Source: an uncultured Oscillospiraceae bacterium
Lineage (GTDB): Bacteria > Bacillota > Clostridia > Oscillospirales > Oscillospiraceae
Length of the DNA stretch: 43,306 bases
Direction of reading: 5' to 3'
Assembly: GCA_934636305.1 (NCBI GenBank)
Contig: CAKUAM010000009.1
Coordinates: 1-43,306 of the forward strand
Part shown: positions 15,186 to 23,701 of the stretch, one piece after another
Position numbering within the stretch: position 1 is the first letter of the stretch
Layout: every line of letters begins with the position of its first letter
Notes under the pieces: generated by a model
Told to the model about the DNA's origin: nothing
Databases searched by the model: none
The model's input: the letters and a program-made list of their open reading frames with translations, nothing else
Made by a program: the position numbers and the translations under genes

Positions 15186-16313
15186 ATGGAAGAATATATC
15201 GTCAAGGACGGAAAAAAGCTCCGCCTCGGCTATACAACCGGCTCCTGCGCAGCTGCGGCGGCAAAAGCGGCAGCCTGGATGCTGCTTGGCGGGAGAAAAA
15301 AGCAGACAATCGCGCTGCAAACACCAAAGGGCATTGCACTAAAGCTGGAAGTTCTGGAGATTCGGATGGAGCCGGACTGCGTGTCGTGCGCCATCCGCAA
15401 GGACAGCGGCGATGATCCGGATGTGACGCATGGGGCGCTGATTTTTGCGTCTGTCCGCCGCATAGATGCACCGGACATCGTCATTGACGGCGGCGTAGGG
15501 GTCGGCCGCGTGACAAAACGCGGCCTCGATCAGCCGGTGGGCGCGGCGGCCATCAACTCGGTTCCACGCCAGATGATCCGGGAGAATTTAGAGGAGGTCT
15601 GCCGCGCGTTTGACTATCCAGGCGGCCTGTCTGCAGAAATCTGGGTGCCAGAGGGGGAGCAGCTTGCCAGACGGACCTTCAACCCGCGCCTCGGCATTAC
15701 CGGCGGCATTTCCATTCTTGGTACGACCGGGATCGTCGAGCCGATGAGCGAGCAGGCACTTGTCGATACCATCCGTGTCGAGCTGCGGCAGCGGCGGGCA
15801 AACGGCGCGGACTATGTGCTGCTGACTCCGGGCAACTACGGCGCGGACTATATCCGGGACACGCTTGGAGTCGACCCGCGGACGGCAGTTCTGACATCGA
15901 ATTTTATCGGCGACACGCTGGAAATTTGCCGGGAGCTCGGCTTTCGCGGCGCGCTGCTGGTCGGGCATATCGGGAAGCTTGTGAAGCTGGCGGGTGGCAT
16001 GTGGAACACCCACTCCAAATATGGCGACTGCCGCATGGAGCTGCTGGCGGCGCATGCCGCGGCGCTCGGCCTGCCGGCTGCGCGCACAAAGGAAATTTTG
16101 GAATGCGTCATGTGCGACGATGTGCTGCGCATTTTAAAGGAAGAGGGGCTCTGCAGCGGCGTGATGGCGCGGCTTGCGGATCGGATTGCGCAGCAGCTGG
16201 CACATAAATGCGGGCAGATGCTGGCCGGCGCAATTGTTTTTTCAAAGGAATACGGCTGTCTGTGCCGGACGAGCGGCTCGGACGATCTGCTGCAGAAAAT
16301 TACGGAGGGATAA
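15186..16313 (+). CDS. cbiD: Cobalt-precorrin-5B C1-methyltransferase
   Basis: A 375-residue SAM-dependent enzyme unrelated to the other corrin methyltransferases and found only in the anaerobic pathway. LRLGYTTGSCAAAAAKAA is the CbiD signature. RKDSGDDPDVTHG, GVGRVTKRGL and GISILGTTGIVEPMS follow in the expected order, and LVGHIGKLVKLAGG lies in the C-terminal half. The start at 15186 follows the cbiC stop by 2 bases. The frame is open upstream but overlaps cbiC there. Confidence 0.95.
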   Translation: MEEYIVKDGKKLRLGYTTGSCAAAAAKAAAWMLLGGRKKQTIALQTPKGIALKLEVLEIRMEPDCVSCAIRKDSGDDPDVTHGALIFASVRRIDAPDIVIDGGVGVGRVTKRGLDQPVGAAAINSVPRQMIRENLEEVCRAFDYPGGLSAEIWVPEGEQLARRTFNPRLGITGGISILGTTGIVEPMSEQALVDTIRVELRQRRANGADYVLLTPGNYGADYIRDTLGVDPRTAVLTSNFIGDTLEICRELGFRGALLVGHIGKLVKLAGGMWNTHSKYGDCRMELLAAHAAALGLPAARTKEILECVMCDDVLRILKEEGLCSGVMARLADRIAQQLAHKCGQMLAGAIVFSKEYGCLCRTSGSDDLLQKITEG

Positions 16314-16315
16314 AC

Positions 16316-17071
16316 ATGGTTCATTTTGTCGGCGCCGGCAGCGGCGCGGTGGATCTGATTACAGTGCGGGGGGCCCGGCTGCTCGGCGGGGCGGATGTGG
16401 TCATCTATGCCGGGTCGCTGGTGAATCCGGATCTGCTTTCATATACGAAGCCGGGCTGTGAGCTCCACAACAGTGCCAGAATGACGCTGGAGGAGGTCAT
16501 TGCCGTGATTCGCGCAGCAGAGGCTGCAGGGAAGGTAACGGTGCGCCTGCACACCGGCGATTCCAGCATTTATGGCGCGGTGCGCGAGCAGTTTGACGAG
16601 CTGGAAAAGCTCGGCATCGCCTATGACGTCTGCCCGGGCGTAAGCGCCTTCTGCGGGGCGGCTGCAGCGCTGCGCGCAGAATACACCCTGCCGGATGTCA
16701 GTCAGACGGTCATCATCACGAGGGCTGCCGGACGCACCCCCGTGCCGGAGCGGGAATCCATTGCGTCGCTTGCAGCCCATCAGGCCACGATGGTGCTGTT
16801 TCTCAGCACGTCGCTGACCGAGCAGCTGCAAAAGCAGCTGCAGGCCGGCGGCTATCCGGTAGACACGCCGGCGGCCATCGTGTACAAGGCCACCTGGCCG
16901 GAGGAAAAAATCTTCCGCTGCACGGTTGGCACGCTGCACCAGACCGTGACGGAAAATCAGCTGACCAAGACGTCTCTGATCGTGGTCGGCGGCTGTCTGG
17001 GCGATACGTATCTGCGCTCGCTTTTATACCATCCGGGCTTCACCACAGAATTTCGTGAGGCCACGCAATGA
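16316..17071 (+). CDS. cbiF: Cobalt-precorrin-4 C11-methyltransferase
   Basis: A 251-residue tetrapyrrole methylase. The N-terminal VHFVGAGSGAVDLIT is the SAM loop in its CbiF/CobM form. RLHTGDSSIYGAVREQ, CPGVSAFCGAAAAL and ITRAAGRTPVPERE are strongly diagnostic. The start at 16316 lies just after the cbiD stop, with GGAGGG (16304-16309) ahead. Its stop overlaps cbiG by four bases (ATGA). Confidence 0.95.
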   Translation: MVHFVGAGSGAVDLITVRGARLLGGADVVIYAGSLVNPDLLSYTKPGCELHNSARMTLEEVIAVIRAAEAAGKVTVRLHTGDSSIYGAVREQFDELEKLGIAYDVCPGVSAFCGAAAALRAEYTLPDVSQTVIITRAAGRTPVPERESIASLAAHQATMVLFLSTSLTEQLQKQLQAGGYPVDTPAAIVYKATWPEEKIFRCTVGTLHQTVTENQLTKTSLIVVGGCLGDTYLRSLLYHPGFTTEFREATQ

Positions 17072-18078
17072 GGCTCGCGCTATTTGCCTACAGCCGCACA
17101 GGCTGCCGGACGGCAGAGCGCGTGCTTGCGGCGCTGCCGGAGGCGCAGACGGAGCGGTATACGATGGCGCGCTTCGGGGAGCCGGGATTTTTGCCGCTGG
17201 AAAGGCACGTCTATGGCCGTGCCTTTGACCGGATGGACGCGCTCATCTTCATCGGCGCGTGCGGCATTGCCGTGCGGGAGATTGCCCCCTATGTCCGTGA
17301 CAAGAAAACGGATCCGGCGGTACTCTGCCTGGATGAGCGGGCCACGTTTGTGATCCCGCTCCTGTCCGGGCACATTGGCGGGGCCAACGCGCTGGCAGCG
17401 CGGCTGGCTGCCGCGCTTGGCGCGCAGGCGGTGATTACCACGGCGACGGACGTAAACGGAAAATTTGCCGTCGATGCCTGGGCGGCGCAGCATGGCTGCG
17501 CCATCTGCGACATGCAGCTGGCCAAGGCTGTCGCGGCGGAGATTCTTGAGCGGGATGTTCCGCTTTGCAGTGCGTTCCCTGTTTCCGGGCCGCTGCCCGG
17601 CGGCATCGTGGAGGGGCAGAACGGCACGCTCGGCATTTATATTGGCGCGGATGTGCGCGCGCCGTTTACGCGCACGCTGCGGCTCGTGCCGCGTGTGCTG
17701 CATGTCGGGATCGGCTGCCGGCGGGGCATCGCGGCACAGCCTGTTCTGCATGCGGTCGATGCGGTATTCCGGTCGCACGCGCTTGATCCGCGCGCCATTT
17801 TGCGCGTCTGCTCCATCGATCTCAAGGCACAGGAGGCGGGACTTCTGGAGGCCTGCCTTCTGCGCGGCTGGCAGACGCAGTTTTATTCCGCGCAGCAGCT
17901 GCAGCAGGTGCCCGGAACATTTACAACATCAGAATTTGTTCAGACGGTTACAGGCGTGGACAATGTATGTGAGCGCGCGGCTCTGCTTGGCGCGGCGCGC
18001 CTGCTTGTAAAAAAAACGGCCATGGACGGTGTGACCGTCGCCGTGGCGGAGGAAGCTTGGGAGGTACGGTTTGGGTAA
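17068..18078 (+). CDS. cbiG: Cobalt-precorrin-5A hydrolase
   Basis: A 336-residue protein that opens the delta-lactone ring and releases acetaldehyde in the anaerobic pathway. The N-terminal domain has FIGACGIAVREIAPYV, the central part has LLSGHIGGANALA and TTATDVNGKFAVD, and the C-terminal CobE-like domain has VGIGCRRG and TTSEFVQTVTGVDNVCERAAL. All are typical of full-length CbiG. It is coupled at both ends: ATGA with cbiF and an 8-base overlap with cbiH. Confidence 0.94.
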   Translation: MRLALFAYSRTGCRTAERVLAALPEAQTERYTMARFGEPGFLPLERHVYGRAFDRMDALIFIGACGIAVREIAPYVRDKKTDPAVLCLDERATFVIPLLSGHIGGANALAARLAAALGAQAVITTATDVNGKFAVDAWAAQHGCAICDMQLAKAVAAEILERDVPLCSAFPVSGPLPGGIVEGQNGTLGIYIGADVRAPFTRTLRLVPRVLHVGIGCRRGIAAQPVLHAVDAVFRSHALDPRAILRVCSIDLKAQEAGLLEACLLRGWQTQFYSAQQLQQVPGTFTTSEFVQTVTGVDNVCERAALLGAARLLVKKTAMDGVTVAVAEEAWEVRFG

Positions 18079-18802
18079 GGTATTTGTTGTGGGAATCGGC
18101 CCGGGATGCTATGAAGATATGACAATCCGTGCGGACCGCGCGCTTGCCGGCTGCGATGTGATTATCGGCTATCCGGTTTATGTGGAGCTTGTCCGGAGCC
18201 GGTATCCGGATAAGGAGTTTCTGTCCACCCCGATGACACAGGAGGCAAAGCGGTGCCAGATGGCGCTGGAGCTGGCCCGGGCGGGAAAGCGCGTGGCAAT
18301 GGTCTGCTCGGGCGACAGCGGCATCTATGGCATGGCAGCGCTTGTATACGAGCTGCGCGGTGAGGCAGACGAGCCGGAAATTGAGGTCGTTCCGGGACTG
18401 ACTGCGGCCTGCAGCGGCGCGGCGGTGCTTGGCGCGCCGCTGACGCACGATTTTGCGGTCATCAGCCTTTCTGACCGCCTGACGCTGTGGCAGACGATCG
18501 AACAGCGTCTGCAGGCCGCCGCGCAGGCGGATCTGTCCATCGTCCTTTATAACCCGGTGAGCCATGGCAGACCGGAGCACCTGCGGCGCGCGTGTGAAAT
18601 TCTGCTGCGCGTCCTGCCGGAGGACCGGCTGTGCGGCATCGCCCGCAATATTGGCCGGGAGGGCCAGAGCAGCCGGCTCCTGACACTCGGGGAGCTTCGG
18701 ACTGCGCAGGCCGATATGTTCTGCACCATCTTCATCGGCAATGCCTCGTCAAAGGTCATTGCCGGCAGGCTGGTCACGCCGCGGGGATACCGGGATGTAT
18801 AA
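18071..18802 (+). CDS. cbiH: Cobalt-precorrin-3B C17-methyltransferase, TTG start
   Basis: A 243-residue tetrapyrrole methylase that contracts the ring and methylates C17. VFVVGIGPGCYEDMT is the SAM loop. VCSGDSGIYGMAALVYE, VVPGLTAACSGAAVLGAPL and LYNPVSHGRPEHL match CbiH/CobJ. No ATG lies near the expected N-terminus. TTG at 18071 is preceded by GGGAGG (18059-18064) at a 6-base spacing and gives the normal length. It overlaps the end of cbiG by 8 bases and the next gene by 8 bases. No Fe-S extension, as seen in some CbiH60-type proteins, is present. Confidence 0.93.
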   Translation: MGKVFVVGIGPGCYEDMTIRADRALAGCDVIIGYPVYVELVRSRYPDKEFLSTPMTQEAKRCQMALELARAGKRVAMVCSGDSGIYGMAALVYELRGEADEPEIEVVPGLTAACSGAAVLGAPLTHDFAVISLSDRLTLWQTIEQRLQAAAQADLSIVLYNPVSHGRPEHLRRACEILLRVLPEDRLCGIARNIGREGQSSRLLTLGELRTAQADMFCTIFIGNASSKVIAGRLVTPRGYRDV

Positions 18803-20768
18803 GATCTGCGTATTCGGCGGCACGACCGAAGGCCGTGAGCTTGTGGAATTTTTGAGCACGCAGCCGTGCGAGGTGCTGGCCTGCGTGGCGACGGAGTATG
18901 GCCAGGCGCTGCTGCCGGAAACGGAACGTGTCAGCGTATCGGCAAAGAAGCTTCCGGTTGTGGAAATCGAATCGCTTCTGCGGCAGGAGGGTTTCAATCT
19001 GGTGATTGACGCCACACACCCCTATGCCGCCTCCATTACAAAAAGCATTGCAGCGGCGTGCAGTCAGACCGGCACAGAATGCTGGCGGCTGCTGCGCGCC
19101 GCGTCAGAGGTTTCGGATGCGGCGGTATTTGCGGAAAACACTGCGCACGCGGTACAGCTTCTGAACTGCACGCAGGGGAACATTCTGCTCACAACCGGCA
19201 GCAAGGAGCTTGGCGCGTTTGCCGCGCTGACAGATTTTCCGGCACGCGTCTGGGCGCGCGTCCTGCCGGTTGCCTCCTCTCTGGAGGCATGCCGGGAGGC
19301 AGGGCTCAGCCCCGCGCATATTCTTGCTATGCAGGGGCCGTTTTCTGAGGAAATGAACACGGCCATGCTGCGCGCCATCGGCGCCAGCTGGCTCGTGACA
19401 AAGGACGGCGGCAGCGCCGGCGGCTTTGCAGAAAAGCAGTCCGCCGCACGCAAGGCCGGCGCGCAGCTGCTTGTGATCGGACGTCCGGCACAAGAAAGCG
19501 GGATGTCCCTGCAGCAGACCATTGACGCGCTGTGCGCGCGCTTCGGCTTCCGGACCGCACCGACCGTTACAGTTGTCGGAATAGGTCCCGGCAGCGAGGC
19601 CGGGCAAACCGGCGAGGTCCGTGCGGCGCTTCAGGCGGCGGACTGCATCATCGGCGCTTCGCGGATGCTGGACGCCGTGGCCGGACCGGCGCAAAGCCGG
19701 CTGGCCGCGATTGCGCCGGATGCAATTGCTGCGCAGATCCGCGCACACCCGGAATACCGCCGGTTTGCAGTTGCCATGTCCGGGGACACCGGCTTTTTCA
19801 GCGGCACGAAGAAGCTTCTGCCGCTTCTGACAGACTGCCGGGTGCAGGTGCTGCCTGGGCTGAGCTCACTGGCATACCTCTGCGCGCGGCTGGGCACGAG
19901 CTATGAGGACGTCGTGCCGGTCAGTCTGCATGGGCGCAGCCACGATATCGCGCGCGACGTGCGCGCAAAGAAGCGGATTTTTGCGCTTGTCGGCGGAGAG
20001 GGCGGCATGGCCGCGCTTTGCCGCAGACTGACTGAGGCCGGCCTCGGCACGGTACAGGTCCGTATAGGAGAGCGGCTGAGCTATCCGGATGAGCGCATCA
20101 CCTGCGGCACAGCGTCGGAGCTGGCGGAAAAGACATTCGAGACGCTCAGCGTGGCGCTGATTGAAAATCCGGCTGCCAGCACGGTTGTGACGCATGGCCT
20201 GCCGGATGAGGCGTTTTTGCGGGAACAGGAGCCCGGGCACGTCGTCCCGATGACAAAGAGCGAGGTACGGAGCATCTGCCTGTCCAAGCTTGCACTGACA
20301 GGGGATGCCGTCTGCTGGGATGTCGGCGCCGGAACAGGCTCTGTATCGGTCGAGATGGCGCTGCAGGCAGAATCCGGCCATATCTTTGCCATAGAACGCA
20401 GCGCGGATGCCCTTGCGCTGCTGGAAAAGAACCGCGAGAAATTTGCCGCAGAAAATCTGCAGATCGTGGCCGGAGCCGCGCCGGAGGCGTGCCGGGCACT
20501 GCCTGCGCCGACGCACGTCTTTCTTGGCGGAACGGCGGGTCATGCACGGGAAATTCTGGCGCTGGCGCTGCAGAAAAACCCGCATGTGCGGATTGTCGCC
20601 GCGGCAGTGACGCTGGAATCCGTGTCGGAGCTGACCGCATGCCTGCAGGAGTTTTCCAAAACAGAGACGGTCTGTGTGCAGGTGGCGCGGGCCAGACAGG
20701 CCGGGCACTATCATCTCATGCTGGGACAGAATCCGGTCTATATTTTCACCATGCAGAATCCAGCCTGA
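18795..20768 (+). CDS. cbiJ/cbiE/cbiT: CbiJ-CbiE-CbiT triple fusion
   Basis: One 657-residue polypeptide with three enzyme domains. Residues 1 to about 252 are CbiJ (KICVFGGTTEGRELVEFL, DATHPYA), the cobalt-precorrin-6A reductase. Residues about 257-462 are CbiE (VVGIGPGSEAG, MSGDTGFFSG), the C5-methyltransferase. Residues about 485-650 are CbiT (MTKSEVR, DVGAGTGSVSVEMAL), the C15-methyltransferase and decarboxylase. CbiE-CbiT fusions (CobL-like) are common; fusion of the reductase to them is less so. The start at 18795 overlaps the cbiH stop by 8 bases. It is the last gene of the operon and is followed directly by a terminator. Confidence 0.93.
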   Translation: MYKICVFGGTTEGRELVEFLSTQPCEVLACVATEYGQALLPETERVSVSAKKLPVVEIESLLRQEGFNLVIDATHPYAASITKSIAAACSQTGTECWRLLRAASEVSDAAVFAENTAHAVQLLNCTQGNILLTTGSKELGAFAALTDFPARVWARVLPVASSLEACREAGLSPAHILAMQGPFSEEMNTAMLRAIGASWLVTKDGGSAGGFAEKQSAARKAGAQLLVIGRPAQESGMSLQQTIDALCARFGFRTAPTVTVVGIGPGSEAGQTGEVRAALQAADCIIGASRMLDAVAGPAQSRLAAIAPDAIAAQIRAHPEYRRFAVAMSGDTGFFSGTKKLLPLLTDCRVQVLPGLSSLAYLCARLGTSYEDVVPVSLHGRSHDIARDVRAKKRIFALVGGEGGMAALCRRLTEAGLGTVQVRIGERLSYPDERITCGTASELAEKTFETLSVALIENPAASTVVTHGLPDEAFLREQEPGHVVPMTKSEVRSICLSKLALTGDAVCWDVGAGTGSVSVEMALQAESGHIFAIERSADALALLEKNREKFAAENLQIVAGAAPEACRALPAPTHVFLGGTAGHAREILALALQKNPHVRIVAAAVTLESVSELTACLQEFSKTETVCVQVARARQAGHYHLMLGQNPVYIFTMQNPA

Positions 20769-20775
20769 TATAAGC

Positions 20776-20821
20776 AGCGCAGTACGGGTGCTTTCCTAAA
20801 AACACCTGTACTGCGCTTTTT
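20776..20821 (+). terminator. Terminator of the cobalamin operon
   Basis: A 15-bp stem (20776-20790 with 20803-20817, one G-U pair) and a 12-base loop are followed by TTTTT. Confidence 0.9.
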
Positions 20822-20865
20822 CAACACGATTGCTGAATTTGCCTGTTTTCCATGCACCGATTCTG

Positions 20866-20874
20866 TGCTATACT
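20866..20874 (+). promoter_or_regulatory. Extended -10 promoter for ftsH
   Basis: TGC followed by TATACT (20869-20874), 27 bases before the ftsH start. No good -35 is present at the usual distance, so the extended -10 probably carries the promoter. Confidence 0.5.
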
Positions 20875-20900
20875 TGGGAAAAGCGAAAAGGAGCCCTGAT

Positions 20901-22733
20901 ATGAAAGAAGTGAAATCCCCCAAGAAGCCGCTGATCTTCTATTATGGAATCACGCTGCTGGTGATTATTCTATTCAACCTGATTGTCACGCCGCTTTTGA
21001 CGCAGAGTCAGGTGACAGAGGTGGACTACGGCACCTTCATGCGCATGATCGAGGAAAAGCAGATCGGCAAAGTTGAGGTCGGCAGCAGCCAGATTGTCTT
21101 TACGGACAAGGACAGCGGAGAAATCTATGAGACGGGCGTGATGGACGACCCGACGCTGACCGAGCGGCTGTATGCGTCCGGCGCAGAATTCGCGAAGGAT
21201 ATTGAGCAGACGACCTCGCCTGTTGTCAGCTATCTGCTGACATCGCTCGTGCCGCTGATTATCTTCATCCTGCTCGGCCAGTTCATGAGCAAGAAGCTGA
21301 TTGAAAGTGCCGGCGGCAAAAACTCCATGATGTTCGGCGGTGCCGGGAAGTCGAGTGCCAAGGTCTATGTCCAGTCGACGCAGGGCATTCATTTCTCCGA
21401 CGTGGCCGGCGAGGACGAGGCCAAGGAAAATCTGCAGGAAATTGTGGATTACCTGCATAACCCGCAGAAATATACAGAGGCCGGCGCCTCCATGCCGAAG
21501 GGCTTACTGCTGGTTGGCCCTCCGGGCACCGGCAAGACATTGCTTGCCAAGGCTGTTGCAGGTGAGTCAAACGTGCCGTTTTTCTCCATCTCCGGTTCAG
21601 AGTTTGTTGAGATGTTCGTCGGCATGGGTGCAAGCAAGGTGCGGGATCTGTTCAGTCAGGCCAAGGAAAAGGCCCCCTGCATTGTCTTTATCGATGAGAT
21701 TGACGCCATCGGCCAGAAACGCAGCGGCGGCAATATGGGCGGCAACGACGAACGGGAACAGACGCTCAACCAGCTGCTCACCGAGATGGACGGCTTTGAG
21801 GGCAACAACGGCGTCATCATTCTTGCCGCGACGAACCGCCCGGAATCGCTGGATCCCGCGCTGACGCGGCCCGGCCGCTTTGACCGCCGGGTGCCGGTGG
21901 AGCTGCCGGATCTTGCCGGCCGCGAGGCAATTCTGAAGGTACATGCGAAAAAGATCAAGACCGCCGATGATGTGGATTTCCACACCATTGCGCGTATGGC
22001 AGCCGGTGCTTCCGGCGCAGAGCTTGCCAATATCATCAATGAGGCTGCGCTGCGCGCAGTGCGCAATGGCCGCGTGATTGTGACTGAAGCCGACCTTGAG
22101 GAGAGCATTGAGGTCGTCATCGCGGGCTACCAGAAAAAGAATGCGGTGCTGTCCGACCATGAAAAGCGCGTCGTTGCGTATCATGAAATCGGCCATGCGC
22201 TCGTCGCCGCGCTGCAGACGCATTCGGCCCCGGTGCAGAAAATTACCATCATTCCGCGCACCTCCGGCGCACTGGGCTACACGATGCAGGTCGATACCAG
22301 CGATAAATATCTCATGACCAAACAGGAGATTGAAAACAAGATTGCCACCTTCACCGGCGGTCGCGCTGCAGAGGAGGTTGTGTTCGGTGAGATTACGACC
22401 GGTGCCTCCAATGATATCGAACAGGCAACCAAGCTGGCCCGGGCCATGATTACGCGCTACGGCATGAGCGAGGAATTTGATATGGTCGCCATGGAGACAG
22501 TCACAAACCAGTATCTTGGCGGCGATACCTCGCTGGCCTGCTCCGCTGATACGCAGAACCGCATCGACCAGAAGGTTGTGGAGCTGGTCAAGGCGCAGCA
22601 TGAAAAGGCAGTCAGGATTCTGACAGAAAACCGGAAGGTTCTTGATTCTCTTGCACAGTTCCTGTACGAAAAAGAAACGATTACCGGCGACGAGTTCATG
22701 CAGATCCTGAAAAAGGAGGGCAGCATACAATGA
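20901..22733 (+). CDS. ftsH: ATP-dependent zinc metalloprotease FtsH
   Basis: A 610-residue membrane-anchored AAA+ protease that degrades misfolded membrane proteins and regulators. Two membrane segments (about 11-33 and 108-129) flank an external domain. The AAA module has Walker A GPPGTGKT (206-213), Walker B IVFIDEID (261-268) and the second region of homology near 313-330. The protease site is HEIGH (428-432), with a third zinc ligand, Asp505, in ASNDIEQAT. The frame is open from 20865, but the ATG at 20901 has AAAAGGAG upstream and gives the standard N-terminus. The stop overlaps the next gene (ATGA). All catalytic residues are intact. Confidence 0.96.
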   Translation: MKEVKSPKKPLIFYYGITLLVIILFNLIVTPLLTQSQVTEVDYGTFMRMIEEKQIGKVEVGSSQIVFTDKDSGEIYETGVMDDPTLTERLYASGAEFAKDIEQTTSPVVSYLLTSLVPLIIFILLGQFMSKKLIESAGGKNSMMFGGAGKSSAKVYVQSTQGIHFSDVAGEDEAKENLQEIVDYLHNPQKYTEAGASMPKGLLLVGPPGTGKTLLAKAVAGESNVPFFSISGSEFVEMFVGMGASKVRDLFSQAKEKAPCIVFIDEIDAIGQKRSGGNMGGNDEREQTLNQLLTEMDGFEGNNGVIILAATNRPESLDPALTRPGRFDRRVPVELPDLAGREAILKVHAKKIKTADDVDFHTIARMAAGASGAELANIINEAALRAVRNGRVIVTEADLEESIEVVIAGYQKKNAVLSDHEKRVVAYHEIGHALVAALQTHSAPVQKITIIPRTSGALGYTMQVDTSDKYLMTKQEIENKIATFTGGRAAEEVVFGEITTGASNDIEQATKLARAMITRYGMSEEFDMVAMETVTNQYLGGDTSLACSADTQNRIDQKVVELVKAQHEKAVRILTENRKVLDSLAQFLYEKETITGDEFMQILKKEGSIQ

Positions 22734-23272
22734 AGCGGAGCTCTAAATATGGATGGTTTGCACTGATAGAGGGCGTGCTGCTCATTGCGCTGGGCATCTA
22801 TACCCTTGCAAAGCCGGATCAGGCGCTGCGTGATTTCATCATCCTATATGGCGCAGTGGCCACGATTGTCGGCATTGCGGATATCATTTTGTTTGTGCGC
22901 GTGGAACGGTTCAGCGGCTTTGGCCCGATCGTTTCTTTGATTACAGGTACGCTGAGCGTAATGGCCGGCGTCATGCTGCTGGCGCACCCGGACGCAGGCA
23001 AATGGGTCCTGAGCCTGCTGTTCCCGCTGTGGTTTTTGGCGCATTGTATTTCCCGGCTGGCAGGTATTCACATTGTCCGGCTTGTGGCAGGGAAATGGTG
23101 CTACTGGTTTCCACTGGTGCTCAATGTGCTGGGGCTGGTGCTCGGCGTTATGATGCTGGTGCGTCCGTGGCTGTCGCTGCTGTCACTGCAGTATATTGTG
23201 AGCATCTATCTTGTTCTGCTTGGTGTGGACTGCATTTTGCTTGCATGCAGCAAAATCGGGTTCCACCGGTAA
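22730..23272 (+). CDS. Small polytopic membrane protein (DUF308/HdeD-like)
   Basis: A 180-residue protein with about six hydrophobic segments, starting KYGWFALIEGVLLIALGIYT. Repeated patterns of the type G-x-L-x-I/V-M-x-G-V-M-L-L resemble the DUF308/HdeD membrane family, whose function is poorly known. Its ATG overlaps the ftsH stop by four bases, so it should be made together with the protease. It may be an FtsH partner, but this is inferred from coupling alone. Confidence 0.7.
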   Translation: MKRSSKYGWFALIEGVLLIALGIYTLAKPDQALRDFIILYGAVATIVGIADIILFVRVERFSGFGPIVSLITGTLSVMAGVMLLAHPDAGKWVLSLLFPLWFLAHCISRLAGIHIVRLVAGKWCYWFPLVLNVLGLVLGVMMLVRPWLSLLSLQYIVSIYLVLLGVDCILLACSKIGFHR

Positions 23273-23292
23273 AATCCATACAGAAACCAAAC

Positions 23293-23328
23293 CGCGCCCG
23301 ATGATGCACGCATGCGTCATCGGGCGCG
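23293..23328. other. Strong GC-rich hairpin after the ftsH operon
   Basis: Twelve perfectly paired bases (23293-23304 with 23317-23328), extendable by three more pairs with one G-U, form a stem 21 bases after the DUF308-like gene. No T run follows on either strand, so it is not a classical intrinsic terminator. It may stabilise the 3' end of the mRNA. Confidence 0.5.
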
Positions 23329-23358
23329 AACGCGTCAGCTGATTTTCCTTTCCAGCTA

Positions 23359-23519
23359 GGGTGTATCTGAACACTCATGATGTGACCGGCAGCGAGGGAT
23401 TTTTTCGTTGAACAAGACATTTTTTCGCAGGAAACCTGACGTATTGCAAGGAAAAATGACGCGGCACACCGCAAAAAGACCCGCTGTCCGGGTGCGTTGG
23501 GAGTTGGAAGAATACACCC
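23359..23519. mobile_element. MITE-like element, 161 bp, with TA target duplication
   Basis: Terminal inverted repeats GGGTGTAT (23359-23366) and ATACACCC (23512-23519) are flanked by TA on both sides (23357-23358 and 23520-23521), the signature of IS630/Tc1-mariner-type insertion. Inside, the two halves are also partly complementary: GGCAGCGAGGGATTTTTTCG near 23389 resembles the reverse complement of the right half. The element could therefore fold into one long imperfect hairpin. It has no transposase. The small open frame across it (23408-23656) has no recognisable product. Together with the hairpin it fills the 430-base gap between genes. Confidence 0.65.
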
Positions 23520-23701
23520 TAAACATCCATGCTGCTCGTTGGCTGCCGGAAAAGACAGAGAGAAAATTCCGGACGTGCGCCGCCTCGGGGCCGGATATTC
23601 TGCATAAATTGCACGCTGCATATCCGCTTTTTTGCGCAGCAGTTGCAAAATCGTAAAAAATATGATAATTTGATTACACATCCTTGACACGAGGTGATTG
23701 C

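Noticed and set aside
23408..23656. 82-codon open frame in the MITE region
   Set aside because: Mostly inside the repeat element and without a ribosome site or recognisable product.
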